A DNA stretch of 64,000 nucleotides from Deltaproteobacteria bacterium (GTDB lineage: Bacteria; Myxococcota_C; UBA6777). The notes beneath the pieces are model-generated. The model was not told where the DNA came from. It saw nothing but the letters and a program-made list of their open reading frames with translations, and ran no database searches. The stretch's first letter is position 1, and every line of letters begins with the position of its first letter. A program made the position numbers and the translations under genes. The stretch covers positions 25,464 through 89,463 of the forward strand of contig PCBK01000011.1 of NCBI GenBank assembly GCA_002731275.1. Direction: 5' to 3'. Of this stretch, positions 18,448-27,748 are shown one piece after another.

Positions 18448-19353
18448 CTACTGACTGCGTCTCAACACCACGATCACGCCGACCAACAAACAGAGACCAC
18501 CTACAAAAGTAGACATCCCAGGCCATTCAGCTAAAAACAACAGCGCGAGCAACGCCGCACCGATCGGCTCCAATAAGAGGATCACTGAGACTGTATCCGC
18601 TCGAAGATACCGCAAAGACCAACTGATAGAGTTGTGCCCAACGAGCTGAGGGAGCAACGCCATCGACAAAAACAACCCCCAATCGGACCACTGAAACCCG
18701 ACGAATGGCGAAGATGTCGCGAGCATCCCAATCGCCAGAACACACCACGCCCCCATAAGCTGCGCCGAAGCATAAGACCAAACATCCAGCGCCACCCGGA
18801 CATTGCGACCAAACAACAAGAACCCACTCGCCGCGAAGGCACCGAGCAGCGCCAACGCGTTGCCAAGTAACGGCGCAGATTGCCCCCCACCTGTATCACC
18901 AAAGGCGACAATCGCCGCCCCCAACATCGCGAGCCCAATCCCCAGCCAAGTCCGCCAAGCCAGACGCTCCCCCACCAACCAAGGCGACAACAATCCCACC
19001 CAGAGCGGATTGGTCGTCACAAGCAACACAGACGCCGCAACACTCGTATACGCAAGGCTCGTGATCCAGGCCCAAAAATGAACGCCCAAACAAATCCCCG
19101 ATGCCAGCAATTGCCACCGCTGCGTCAAAGAGAGGTCCTTCAATGCACGCCTTCGAGCAGGAGAGAGCCACAAAGGCAACAACACCAACGCAGAAATCGT
19201 CACCCGCCAAAACGCAATGCTCAGGCTCGGTGCCTTGGTCACACGGATCAAAATGGCTGACGCGCTGATCGCCGTAATGCCCGCACACAAAACGATGAGC
19301 AAGTGCACAAAAGAGACATCCTTTACAGACGTTTTGATAGATTGAGACTCCAA
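18448..19353 (-). CDS. EamA family (DMT superfamily) transporter
   Basis: The 301-residue protein has ten hydrophobic helices in two EamA repeats, with typical motifs such as PSLSIAFWRVTISALVLLPL, NPLWVGLLSPWLVGERLAW and the C-terminal LLLEPIGAALLALLFLAEWP. EamA proteins export amino acids or other metabolites across the inner membrane; the substrate cannot be told. I chose the TTG at 19353, which has GGGAG seven bases upstream; an upstream ATG lacks one. It is convergent with the CheA-like gene (nine bases apart). Confidence 0.9.
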   Translation of the reverse strand: MESQSIKTSVKDVSFVHLLIVLCAGITAISASAILIRVTKAPSLSIAFWRVTISALVLLPLWLSPARRRALKDLSLTQRWQLLASGICLGVHFWAWITSLAYTSVAASVLLVTTNPLWVGLLSPWLVGERLAWRTWLGIGLAMLGAAIVAFGDTGGGQSAPLLGNALALLGAFAASGFLLFGRNVRVALDVWSYASAQLMGAWCVLAIGMLATSSPFVGFQWSDWGLFLSMALLPQLVGHNSISWSLRYLRADTVSVILLLEPIGAALLALLFLAEWPGMSTFVGGLCLLVGVIVVLRRSQ

Positions 19354-19381
19354 ACAACTTCTCCCAAGGCAATCTTTCGGG

Positions 19382-19409
19382 TTGACAATCCACATGGGTG
19401 CTGTACATT
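19382..19409 (+). promoter_or_regulatory. Promoter for the TPR-HEAT-fhs operon
   Basis: A perfect TTGACA is followed by a 16-base spacer and TACATT. Transcription would start near 19416, about 105 bases before the ATG of the first gene. Confidence 0.5.
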
Positions 19410-19520
19410 CTGCGGGCATCCTGCGTCGTCCAATCGATACGATTTACGTCGCAAGTGCCTGCTACCAATTCGACAGAGCATACGCTCCCACCCAACACAC
19501 AACACGTATTGTGTCACGCG

Positions 19521-22277
19521 ATGTACAACCTTTTTGTTCTCTTTTCAATATCATGTCTGCTCTTGTATGCCCCCACTCACTCACAGGCAAAAGAGCCCAC
19601 AGTCACTATACTCATTCAGCACGCGCACAAACCAACACCCCACACGGGCTTTCAACGAATCTTCGAAAAGGCACTGTCACGAGAGAAAAAGTGCACCATT
19701 CTTTCGGGCAAAGCACGGGTAAAGCAGCTTCGCAAAAGCAAGCTCATGTGGAAGTCATGTGCAACAGACACCTGCCACCAAAAGGTACGCAAAACACTGG
19801 GTGTCTCGTGTCTCATCCACGGAACCGTCTCCAAAAAGTCCCGCAAGCGGCCAGCGCGCCTCACTCTAGCTCTTTACTCCAATACGGACACAAAGGCACA
19901 GATCAGGCTCTCCTCTTTTAAAGGGGAATCTTTGGCGGACTTTGCCCGACGTGCAGCGTGGCTGGCACACCAACACCTGCCACTGGAGAAACAAGCCCAC
20001 TGTGACACACAGCTCGCGTGGCTTGCACGGTACCAAGACAAACTCAAAAAGCAGTGTCGTTGGCGTAAAAAAGCCCCCCTCTGCCTTCCTTATAGATCAC
20101 ACACACGGCGAAACAAAGCACGCAAGACATCCATGCCTCAGCTTCATCTGTTTTTGTCCACACAAAGACAACACACTCTTCGTCTTTGCCAAAAGATGAA
20201 AGAGGCACAACGTCAGTCACTCCTACACGCGCAATTTAGGGTGATGCAGTGGATGCCTACACAAACAGCGCGATTGCAATGGCTCGGCTTCCTCCACTTG
20301 ATCGAACGCCCTCTGACAGAGCCACGTCCAGCCTGGTATCCTTTGTGGAAACGGAGCGCTCCGTCAACCCGTCGCCTCTCGGAGTGGATGCAGAAACAAA
20401 GAGCCCCACTAAAAGGTGATCAAAAAAGACTCCCCTCTCGTATTGAAGAGCTGACAGATGCGGGCTTTGTGTTCACTGCCAGTCGACTACTACAGCGATG
20501 GCAGCGGACCCATCCCATCCATACATTGACCGTTCAGCAGCTCTGGAAGCTCGCCCAACTCCACGAAGAGCACGGCAAACGCAAACGAGCTTTTAAGTTG
20601 TATGCACAGATCATCCAACACCACCCTCGCTGGAAACACGCCAACAGGGTCCGATACAGCGCAGCACAGCTCGCCGAATCACAGAGAAAATATACAGCGG
20701 CGCTTCGACTGTATCGAACATTGTCCCCTTCGAGAGACAAACACAGCAAACAGGTCTACGAGCAAGCACAGCTTCGCATCGCCGACCTCCTCGAAAAGAC
20801 CAAGCAGAAGATCGCCGCTGCCGAAGCGTACTATCAGTTTTATCAGCGCTTCTCTCGTTCAAAGCGCGCCGCCAAAGCGCTCTTTCGAGCCGCGAGGTTA
20901 TACGAACAGCTCGGCGAGACACGAAAAGCGATGGCACATTTTCAGACCTTTTTGTACCGATATCAAGCCGATCGTCGACAGGCTCACCTCGTCCTTCAGG
21001 CGCACATCAAAGTCGTCATGGAACAGCTAGGGCCAGAGAAGTATTTCTTTCGAAGCCGTCGTCTCTATCGCATCCTCAACAAAAGCATCGAAGATCGAAG
21101 CTTTCACCTCACCCCAGAACAGCTCGAAGACGTGCGCCCTTATCTCGCGAAAGCATACTACCGCTTTGCACACTTTTACTACAAAGAATTTAAAGAGTTA
21201 AAGGTCAACAGCAACGACCTCAAGGTGCAGCGTAGACAGCTCTCCATGAAGATCCAAGAGTACGAAGAGGTTGGTCGACGACTCGAAAAACTCAAGACAT
21301 TCCCATTGGATCACTGGAAGATATGTGGGAAGCTCGACATGGCAGAGGGCAAGTGGCTGATCGCGCAAGATATACAAAAGATGCCACTGCCCGTTATCCC
21401 CAACGAAAAGTGGACCCCCAAAAGCATTACGTTGTACAAAACCAAACTCAAATCGCTGTACATCGACCCCTTGCGCAGACAAAGTATTCAGCTCTATGTA
21501 GAACTACTCAAACAAGCGGGCAATCGAAAAGATACGTGCGTTCAACAAGCGATACGAGCGTTCAAACGCTTGCAACCCAAGCGTCCACTCCCACGTGTCC
21601 AAAAACAACCTCCCAAACCTCGAAAACGCCATCGCCCCCGAAGAAAACGACAACGTCAAAAGCACCTCACGAAGAAAAAGCGCTTCAAAAAACCCGTGCT
21701 GCCAAGAGAGTACAAGCTCCTCCATGACATCTGTATACGCGGTCAGGCTGCATCTTGCGAACACCTTGGGCTGACGTATGAGAGTCGCGGAACACGCGGT
21801 GCATACCACGCACGCCGATATCACGCTCTTGGCTGCTTGCTTGGGAACGCAAAGAGTTGTTACTTTTTGGGACGTTTGTACATGTCTGGAAGAGGTGGAA
21901 AGAAGAACGTCACTTCGGGTATCAAAGCGCTTGAGCGAGGATGCCGAAGACTCCACCTCAAGAGCTGTCAAATGTTGCGCAACCATCACAAAAGGTCGCA
22001 GGACTTTGTGGGACAATGCAAGCTGTGGACAGCGCGTCGGCAGGCATGTCACCTCAGCGCAAGTCACGATTGTGCAGCGCTCGCACGGAGAAGTCGCCAC
22101 CCCGATATCCAGGCTGGATTTCCGAGACTTGAGCAACGATATCTTCACAAGGCCTGTCAACTTGGACATCGTCGTTCATGCCGAACAGCGCCACTTTCCC
22201 CGAAGACGCTGCCCTGGCGTCCATCGACACAACGAGCTGGTCCCTCCTCACATAAGGCCAAAAGGAGACAAAAGTGA
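19521..22277 (+). CDS. Secreted TPR and Sel1-like repeat protein
   Basis: The 918-residue protein has a signal peptide (MYNLFVLFSISCLLLYAPTHSQA), an N-terminal alpha/beta domain of about 130 residues, then a long helical TPR region (about 330-560; for example ELAQLHEEHGKRKRAFKLYA-type units). A very basic Lys/Arg stretch lies near residue 700. The C-terminus has Cys-containing Sel1-like units (CIRGQAASCEHLGLTYESRG, CLLGNAKSCYFLGRLYMSGR) like Helicobacter Hcp proteins. It is probably a periplasmic scaffold. The start is set by the signal peptide because no strong Shine-Dalgarno site is present. It overlaps the next gene by four bases (GTGA). Confidence 0.75.
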   Translation: MYNLFVLFSISCLLLYAPTHSQAKEPTVTILIQHAHKPTPHTGFQRIFEKALSREKKCTILSGKARVKQLRKSKLMWKSCATDTCHQKVRKTLGVSCLIHGTVSKKSRKRPARLTLALYSNTDTKAQIRLSSFKGESLADFARRAAWLAHQHLPLEKQAHCDTQLAWLARYQDKLKKQCRWRKKAPLCLPYRSHTRRNKARKTSMPQLHLFLSTQRQHTLRLCQKMKEAQRQSLLHAQFRVMQWMPTQTARLQWLGFLHLIERPLTEPRPAWYPLWKRSAPSTRRLSEWMQKQRAPLKGDQKRLPSRIEELTDAGFVFTASRLLQRWQRTHPIHTLTVQQLWKLAQLHEEHGKRKRAFKLYAQIIQHHPRWKHANRVRYSAAQLAESQRKYTAALRLYRTLSPSRDKHSKQVYEQAQLRIADLLEKTKQKIAAAEAYYQFYQRFSRSKRAAKALFRAARLYEQLGETRKAMAHFQTFLYRYQADRRQAHLVLQAHIKVVMEQLGPEKYFFRSRRLYRILNKSIEDRSFHLTPEQLEDVRPYLAKAYYRFAHFYYKEFKELKVNSNDLKVQRRQLSMKIQEYEEVGRRLEKLKTFPLDHWKICGKLDMAEGKWLIAQDIQKMPLPVIPNEKWTPKSITLYKTKLKSLYIDPLRRQSIQLYVELLKQAGNRKDTCVQQAIRAFKRLQPKRPLPRVQKQPPKPRKRHRPRRKRQRQKHLTKKKRFKKPVLPREYKLLHDICIRGQAASCEHLGLTYESRGTRGAYHARRYHALGCLLGNAKSCYFLGRLYMSGRGGKKNVTSGIKALERGCRRLHLKSCQMLRNHHKRSQDFVGQCKLWTARRQACHLSASHDCAALARRSRHPDIQAGFPRLEQRYLHKACQLGHRRSCRTAPLSPKTLPWRPSTQRAGPSSHKAKRRQK

Positions 22278-23854
22278 TACATATCCGAACGATTCTTTGC
22301 TTACTCATAGCGTATGGATGCTTCCTCTCATCGCTCACCTTCGCCTCCACGACGCGCCCAGCCAGCCAACCAAGTCTCTCGCGCACATCTATCCCCAAGC
22401 TCCCCACCCCCAAAGGACATCCCCTCTTACAGACATGGCACAAACAGTACGCACAATCCAAAGGGAAAGAGCGCGTTTCAACGCTGATACAGATCGCCAA
22501 ATACGGCGTGAAAGCACCCAAAAAGATCCACCGCTACGTCTCCTCCATCGTCACACGTGCCTTGTGGGATACAGCTCCAGAAGTGCGTCTTCGAGCTGCA
22601 CAACAATTATTCTTCCTCAAAGCTCGCTATACTTGGACATTCCGCGCCCTCTCGTATCACATGAACGATCCATCGGCGAAGGTCCGCGCTGCCATCGCCG
22701 AAACACTAGGATATCGGGTCAAGAAGCCAGCACCTCATATTATGAAAGCCTTATACGCACACCGACTTGATCCCGATGAACGTGTTCGCAAAGAGGTGTT
22801 TGGTGCGCTTGGAAGGCTGCTCAAGACAAAGATCGTCAAGCAGCCCTATATCCTGAAGAATGCACTTGAGGACACCTCCTTGGGTGTCCGTCGAGAGGCT
22901 TGCTTATTTGTCTACTCCCTGGGACATAAGGCCAGCGTGATTCTCCCAACTCTTCACAAACTCGTGCGCAAAAAGCGCTCCCCTCGCATTCAACTTATCC
23001 ATGCGATCGGTGCCGTCTCCACGTCCTCATACGAGAGCGTCCGGCTCCTTGGGGACATCGCTTTGAAAGGCAGTGAGAAAGAGCGTATCGCAGCGATCGA
23101 AGCGCTAGGCTCGCTCACGAAATTCGACACCCAATCACTGCTCTACATGAGCCAAGCGCTCGCGTCCTCCTCTGTTCAACTTCGTCTCAAAGCCCTCCAA
23201 GGACTCGCGCAGATCGGAAAAACATCCCCGGCACATGTCCTGCCTGTACTGATATCAACGCTCTACGATCGAGACGCCTCTGTTCGTTGGACGACCCTAT
23301 GGGCCATTGGGCAGCTTGGACACAAAGCCAAGATGATGATCCCCTTTGTCGACGCCCGCACTGGAGATTGGATCAACCGTGTCCGTATCAAAGCCATCTA
23401 CACACTCGCGGACATTGGTGGGTACAAAGCTCTGTGCGAACAACTCCAACATCGCTCAAAGCTAAACAAACGCTATGCCGCCAATGCGATCGAACAATTG
23501 GGAACAGACGCACGCTCTATCCGCTCTTGTGTGTGGGGTGCCTGGAAAGACGCGAAGGGCTCCGTCAAAGAAACGCTGACAAGAGTCCTTGGTTCGATTG
23601 GCATCTCTTCTAAAGCGTGGCTCTCACCAATCGAAAAGATGACCATGTCGAAGCGCTGGAGTGAGAGAGAGGCTGCGATACAGGTCTTCACAAAGCTGAA
23701 ACAAACCACCCCCACGCTCAAACAAAAGTTGATGTCATTAAGCCAAGACAAAGACGAGCGTGTGCGTTATGCTGCAAAGAGAGCGCTTCGTGTGCTCTAC
23801 AAGTCGACCCCACGTCCGACCTCACAGAAGGTGCGAAAAGGAGACAAAAGATGA
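22274..23854 (+). CDS. Secreted HEAT-repeat protein
   Basis: The 526-residue protein begins with a signal peptide (IRTILCLLIAYGCFLSSLTFA) and is then almost entirely HEAT/PBS-lyase-type repeats: DTAPEVRLRAAQQLFFL, DPSAKVRAAIAETLGY, DASVRWTTLWAIGQLG and similar, about every 35-38 residues. HEAT arrays bind proteins; a periplasmic scaffold is likely. The GTG start has AGGAG six bases upstream and overlaps the previous stop. It overlaps fhs by four bases (ATGA), so translation of all three genes is coupled. Confidence 0.85.
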   Translation: MIHIRTILCLLIAYGCFLSSLTFASTTRPASQPSLSRTSIPKLPTPKGHPLLQTWHKQYAQSKGKERVSTLIQIAKYGVKAPKKIHRYVSSIVTRALWDTAPEVRLRAAQQLFFLKARYTWTFRALSYHMNDPSAKVRAAIAETLGYRVKKPAPHIMKALYAHRLDPDERVRKEVFGALGRLLKTKIVKQPYILKNALEDTSLGVRREACLFVYSLGHKASVILPTLHKLVRKKRSPRIQLIHAIGAVSTSSYESVRLLGDIALKGSEKERIAAIEALGSLTKFDTQSLLYMSQALASSSVQLRLKALQGLAQIGKTSPAHVLPVLISTLYDRDASVRWTTLWAIGQLGHKAKMMIPFVDARTGDWINRVRIKAIYTLADIGGYKALCEQLQHRSKLNKRYAANAIEQLGTDARSIRSCVWGAWKDAKGSVKETLTRVLGSIGISSKAWLSPIEKMTMSKRWSEREAAIQVFTKLKQTTPTLKQKLMSLSQDKDERVRYAAKRALRVLYKSTPRPTSQKVRKGDKR

Positions 23855-25518
23855 CAGATATTGAGATCGCTCAAAGTGTCCAACCGACCCACATCCGAGA
23901 TATCGCGGCCAAAATCGACATCCCCGAAGATGACCTTGAGATGTACGGAAAATACAAGGCCAAGCTCCCGCTCTCCAGACTCAACGAAGAGAACATCAAG
24001 AAGAGCCAGCTCATCCTCGTCACCGCGATCACACCGACACCTTCAGGAGAAGGCAAGACCACGACCGCGATCGGCCTCAACGATGGACTCAATCGCATCG
24101 GTAAACGTTCGGCTGTCGTCCTGAGAGAGCCTTCTCTTGGTCCTGTCTTTGGCATCAAAGGAGGTGCCGCTGGTGGTGGTTACTCACAGGTCATCCCAAT
24201 GGAGGATATCAACCTCCACTTTACAGGCGACTTTTCGGCCATCGAGAAGGCCAACAACCTGCTCGCCGCGATGATCGACAACAACATTCAAAACAAAAAA
24301 CGCAGCCTCAACATCGATCCACGTACGGTCTTCTGGAAGCGCTGTATGGATATGAATGACCGCGCCCTTCGTAACATTGTCGCCGCGCTAGGTGGACGTT
24401 CAGGTGGTATCCCCACAGAGACAGGGTTCAACATCACCGCAGCCTCCGAGATTATGGCGATCCTGTGTTTGAGCAACAGCCTCGCGGAGTTCAAACAAAA
24501 ATGCGGTGAGATCTACGTCGGCAATACATTCGACCGTACGCCCGTATTTGCCAAAGAATTGAACGCACAAGGTGCGATGGCTGCCCTGATGAAGGACGCG
24601 ATCAAACCCAACCTCGTCCAATCCCTCGAAGGTAACCCTGCTTTTATTCACGGTGGACCGTTCGCCAACATCGCACAAGGAACCAACTCCATCCTCGCGA
24701 CAAAGCTAGGTATGTCACACGCCGACTACGTCGTGACAGAGGCAGGCTTTGGCGCAGACCTTGGCGCAGAGAAGTTCCTCAACATCAAATGTAGACAGGC
24801 GGGTCTCTCTCCCAAAGCCGTCGTCGTCGTCGCGACGATCCGAGCCCTCAAATACCACGGCGGCAAACCTCTCAAAGAACTGCAAAGCGAAGACCTCACA
24901 GCGCTCGAAAAGGGCATGGCCAACCTGGAAAAACATATCGAAACCATCCAACATTTTGGATTGCCCGCTGTCGTCAGTATCAACAAATTTACCTCCGATA
25001 CAGACGCAGAGGTTAAGCTCCTTCAAGAGCGATGTGAGGCGCTTGGTGTCCGCGTCGCGCTCGCAGAAGGCTGGGCCAAAGGTGGCGAAGGATGTGAGCT
25101 CCTCGCCCAACAAGTCGTCGAAGCCACCAAAGAATGCACAGGTCCATTTGTTCCTTCCTACGATCTTGAAGATGACATCCCCACAAAGATCGAAAAAGTC
25201 TGCCAAAAAGTTTACGGCGGCAAAGGCGTAACCTTCGCCAAGAAAGCCAAAGTACAGCTCCGCCGCTTCGCGACACTCGGCTTTGATAAGCTCCCCATCT
25301 GTATCGCCAAGACCCAAAAGTCTCTCTCCGATGATGACAAAAAGATCGGACGCCCAACGGACTTCGATATCCATATCCGCGAATTTGAGATCGCTGCAGG
25401 TGCAGGCTTTATCATCCCTATCGCTGGTGAGATCCTCCGAATGCCTGGACTTCCAGGCGTCCCATCTGCCGAACACATCGACATCGACGACGAACACAAC
25501 ATCACTGGACTCTCCTGA
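23851..25518 (+). CDS. fhs: Formate-tetrahydrofolate ligase
   Basis: This enzyme joins formate to tetrahydrofolate using ATP, giving 10-formyl-tetrahydrofolate for purine synthesis and one-carbon metabolism. The 555-residue length is typical. Motifs include the P-loop TPSGEGKTTTAIGL (about 64), LREPSLGPVFGIKGGAAGGG, FTGDFSAIEKANNLLAA, AGFGADLGAEKFLNIKC and the C-terminal IPIAGEILRMPGLP. It is the last gene of an operon whose first two members encode exported scaffold proteins, a curious coupling for a cytoplasmic housekeeping enzyme. Confidence 0.97.
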   Translation: MTDIEIAQSVQPTHIRDIAAKIDIPEDDLEMYGKYKAKLPLSRLNEENIKKSQLILVTAITPTPSGEGKTTTAIGLNDGLNRIGKRSAVVLREPSLGPVFGIKGGAAGGGYSQVIPMEDINLHFTGDFSAIEKANNLLAAMIDNNIQNKKRSLNIDPRTVFWKRCMDMNDRALRNIVAALGGRSGGIPTETGFNITAASEIMAILCLSNSLAEFKQKCGEIYVGNTFDRTPVFAKELNAQGAMAALMKDAIKPNLVQSLEGNPAFIHGGPFANIAQGTNSILATKLGMSHADYVVTEAGFGADLGAEKFLNIKCRQAGLSPKAVVVVATIRALKYHGGKPLKELQSEDLTALEKGMANLEKHIETIQHFGLPAVVSINKFTSDTDAEVKLLQERCEALGVRVALAEGWAKGGEGCELLAQQVVEATKECTGPFVPSYDLEDDIPTKIEKVCQKVYGGKGVTFAKKAKVQLRRFATLGFDKLPICIAKTQKSLSDDDKKIGRPTDFDIHIREFEIAAGAGFIIPIAGEILRMPGLPGVPSAEHIDIDDEHNITGLS

Positions 25519-25540
25519 GCCTCCTCACCTCCCTGTTCCC

Positions 25541-25650
25541 CAACTTGTCCAGTGACTTCTTCTGCTCTCCCCTCCATACCCAGCTTGTCCAGTGACCTCG
25601 TCTGCTCCCCCCTCATACTCAGCTTCTCGTTCTCCTCTCTCATTTCAATG
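25541..25650. repeat. Short tandem repeat of about 40 bases
   Basis: Two near-identical 40-base units start at 25541 and 25581 (CAACTTGTCCAGTGAC and CAGCTTGTCCAGTGAC), with a decayed third from 25620. It lies in the 267-base gap after fhs. The rest of this gap shows no gene and no clear terminator. Confidence 0.6.
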
Positions 25651-25785
25651 TTCTGATATTTCCACACAAACTTGTAATTTTTACGCAACCGATCACATCA
25701 AACCTCCGAGAATGGAGTACACCCGACGTCTGACTGTATTCTCGTAGAGAGATAGAGATAACAACCGCTCAAAAGGAGTCTTCCC

Positions 25786-27618
25786 ATGGCCATCAACGGT
25801 GTCGACAACGTCCAAAAACAAGAACCACCGCCACCACCACCTCCGCCGCCACCACCACCCAAGAAAGCCCCTGATCTTAACAAGGCCAAGGCTGGCGAAT
25901 TTACGAAGGCCAAACCCAAAGCGGAAGAGAAACTCCTCGGCAAGCCAGAGAACCCAGTCAAGCCAGAGGCCCCAGAAGCCACAATTGCAAAAGATGCTCC
26001 CAAGGTGGCCGCCAAAAAAGAAGACGCCAAAGCAAAACGTCTCGCCCAAAGGCAGGCGATCGTCAAACCCAAAGCTCCAACAGATGCGCAGCCAAAACCT
26101 GTCGAAGCACAGCCAAAACCCGCCGAATTAGAGCATGGCTTTGCGCCAACACCTGGTGACAGCTCTGCGTCTCCACATGTCGGTACAGGGACACTCGCTT
26201 TTGGCACAAACGGTGAGACGACCTTCCGCATCCAAAAAGGCCAAAAACCACCCTCCGCCACATTTGAAGATGGCACATACTCAGGCAAAATCGAGAGCGG
26301 ACCATTTGCCAACGCATCCGCCACAGTCACAGTTGAAAAGCCCGGTGAAAACGGAAAGTCAATGGTGACATTCGATCTCACCACAAACGTCGGTCTCAAA
26401 AATGGCGCCTCCATCGACAAGGCAGGTACAGGCGTCAGCGCAGCAAACTCTATGGGTGTCACCTCGAAGAGTATCTTCAAGGTGGAGATGGATCCCAAAG
26501 ACGCCAAAGCCATCGTCTCAGGCGAGCTCCCCATGCCCAACCCACTCGATCCTGCTTCGCTCCCCACAGGCAGCAAGCTGATCACGCGTTCCGAAAACTT
26601 TACCAACAGCGAATTTGGCGCGACGTTCCGAGGAATTGGACTCGACACAGGCCACAAGACAGCGGAAGGAACAGGCTTCGCAGTCGAAAAGCTCGACGAG
26701 AACACAGTGCGCATCTCCTCCGGCCCCTTCGATCGGGTCAATCAATCAGTGGGACTGGGAGTGTCCTTCGGAGCTGGAGAGAAGAAAGTCGGTGTTGGCG
26801 CAGGTGTCGACAAGATGTTCCTCGATGCCAAGACCAAGTCCGTCGAGCTTGACATCTCCACTCCTGAAGGCAAAGAAGCATACAAAAACTTCATCGAGAC
26901 TGGTGAGATGCCCAAAGAGGGACCAGGTGTGGACAAGTACATGTCTGTACGCACCATCAAATCCCACCACGAGCTCGGTGCCAAACTCGACCTCGGCCCG
27001 ATCAGCTTTGAAGGCAAACTCGCACAAGGAGCCCAGCTCCGCGAAGTTGAAGACGCCACAGGCAAACGGTATGAGCTGCTCTCTGGCCCTGAGGGAGCCA
27101 AGAGCAAAACGACGTGGAGAGTCGGTGAAAACGGTGAAACAACCCTCGACAAGTCTTCCATCCCTGTCGACAGCAATCTCCCAAGTATGCTCAGGTCAGT
27201 TGGGATCGATGCAGGCCCTAACGCACGACTGGAGCTCAACGCAGAAGGCGCGAACGCCGTCAAAGACGCGACCATCAGCCACCTCAGAACACGTCTCCTC
27301 CAAAACCAACGTATGCTCGGCAGCCAAGAACTCAGGGAGCTCGCTGGAAACAAAGCCCTCTCCAACACAGAGTTCATGGAAAAATTCCAGGCCGCGTTGC
27401 CCGAAAACTACTACGATCGCTCGAACGCTATCCCCTCGCAGTTGATCAGTCCTCTGACGATCGACATCGCGAGCGCCAAAAACCCCACAGAGGTCGCGCT
27501 CGCGCTCGGTTCCAACAGATACGCCGGGAACTTCAACCAGCCTGGTTACATCCTCACACAGGTCGCCGTAAACAACAGAGGCCTGTTCTCCCATCCAGGT
27601 GTCCAGGTCGTGAACTAG
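25786..27618 (+). CDS. Polyproline-containing protein of unknown function
   Basis: The 610-residue protein starts MAINGVDNVQKQE, followed by twelve consecutive prolines (residues 14-25) and a Lys/Ala/Pro-rich linker to about residue 120. The remainder is a beta-rich domain with internally similar strand blocks (SVGLGVSFGAGEKKVGVGAG, LELNAEGANAVKDATISHL) and a helical C-terminus. There is no signal peptide or membrane segment. The style recalls large myxobacterial proteins of unknown function, possibly exported by a dedicated system. Such a proline run would need elongation factor P for translation. AGGAG lies seven bases before the ATG. Confidence 0.72.
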   Translation: MAINGVDNVQKQEPPPPPPPPPPPPKKAPDLNKAKAGEFTKAKPKAEEKLLGKPENPVKPEAPEATIAKDAPKVAAKKEDAKAKRLAQRQAIVKPKAPTDAQPKPVEAQPKPAELEHGFAPTPGDSSASPHVGTGTLAFGTNGETTFRIQKGQKPPSATFEDGTYSGKIESGPFANASATVTVEKPGENGKSMVTFDLTTNVGLKNGASIDKAGTGVSAANSMGVTSKSIFKVEMDPKDAKAIVSGELPMPNPLDPASLPTGSKLITRSENFTNSEFGATFRGIGLDTGHKTAEGTGFAVEKLDENTVRISSGPFDRVNQSVGLGVSFGAGEKKVGVGAGVDKMFLDAKTKSVELDISTPEGKEAYKNFIETGEMPKEGPGVDKYMSVRTIKSHHELGAKLDLGPISFEGKLAQGAQLREVEDATGKRYELLSGPEGAKSKTTWRVGENGETTLDKSSIPVDSNLPSMLRSVGIDAGPNARLELNAEGANAVKDATISHLRTRLLQNQRMLGSQELRELAGNKALSNTEFMEKFQAALPENYYDRSNAIPSQLISPLTIDIASAKNPTEVALALGSNRYAGNFNQPGYILTQVAVNNRGLFSHPGVQVVN

Positions 27619-27748
27619 GTCGCTCAAATCCCCCTCCCAAGAGAACCCGCTCCTCAGAAAAAAAGAGTCTTCTCCGTACACAAAACACATCACTTGTGTA
27701 TCATCTCTACACACCGTTTTCTCGTGTACAATTGTGAGGAGTGTTCTC

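Noticed and set aside
19398..19520. Extending the TPR/Sel1 gene start to 19398
   Set aside because: The extra residues have no signal peptide, overlap the promoter region and lack a ribosome binding site, whereas MYNLFVLF begins a normal signal peptide.
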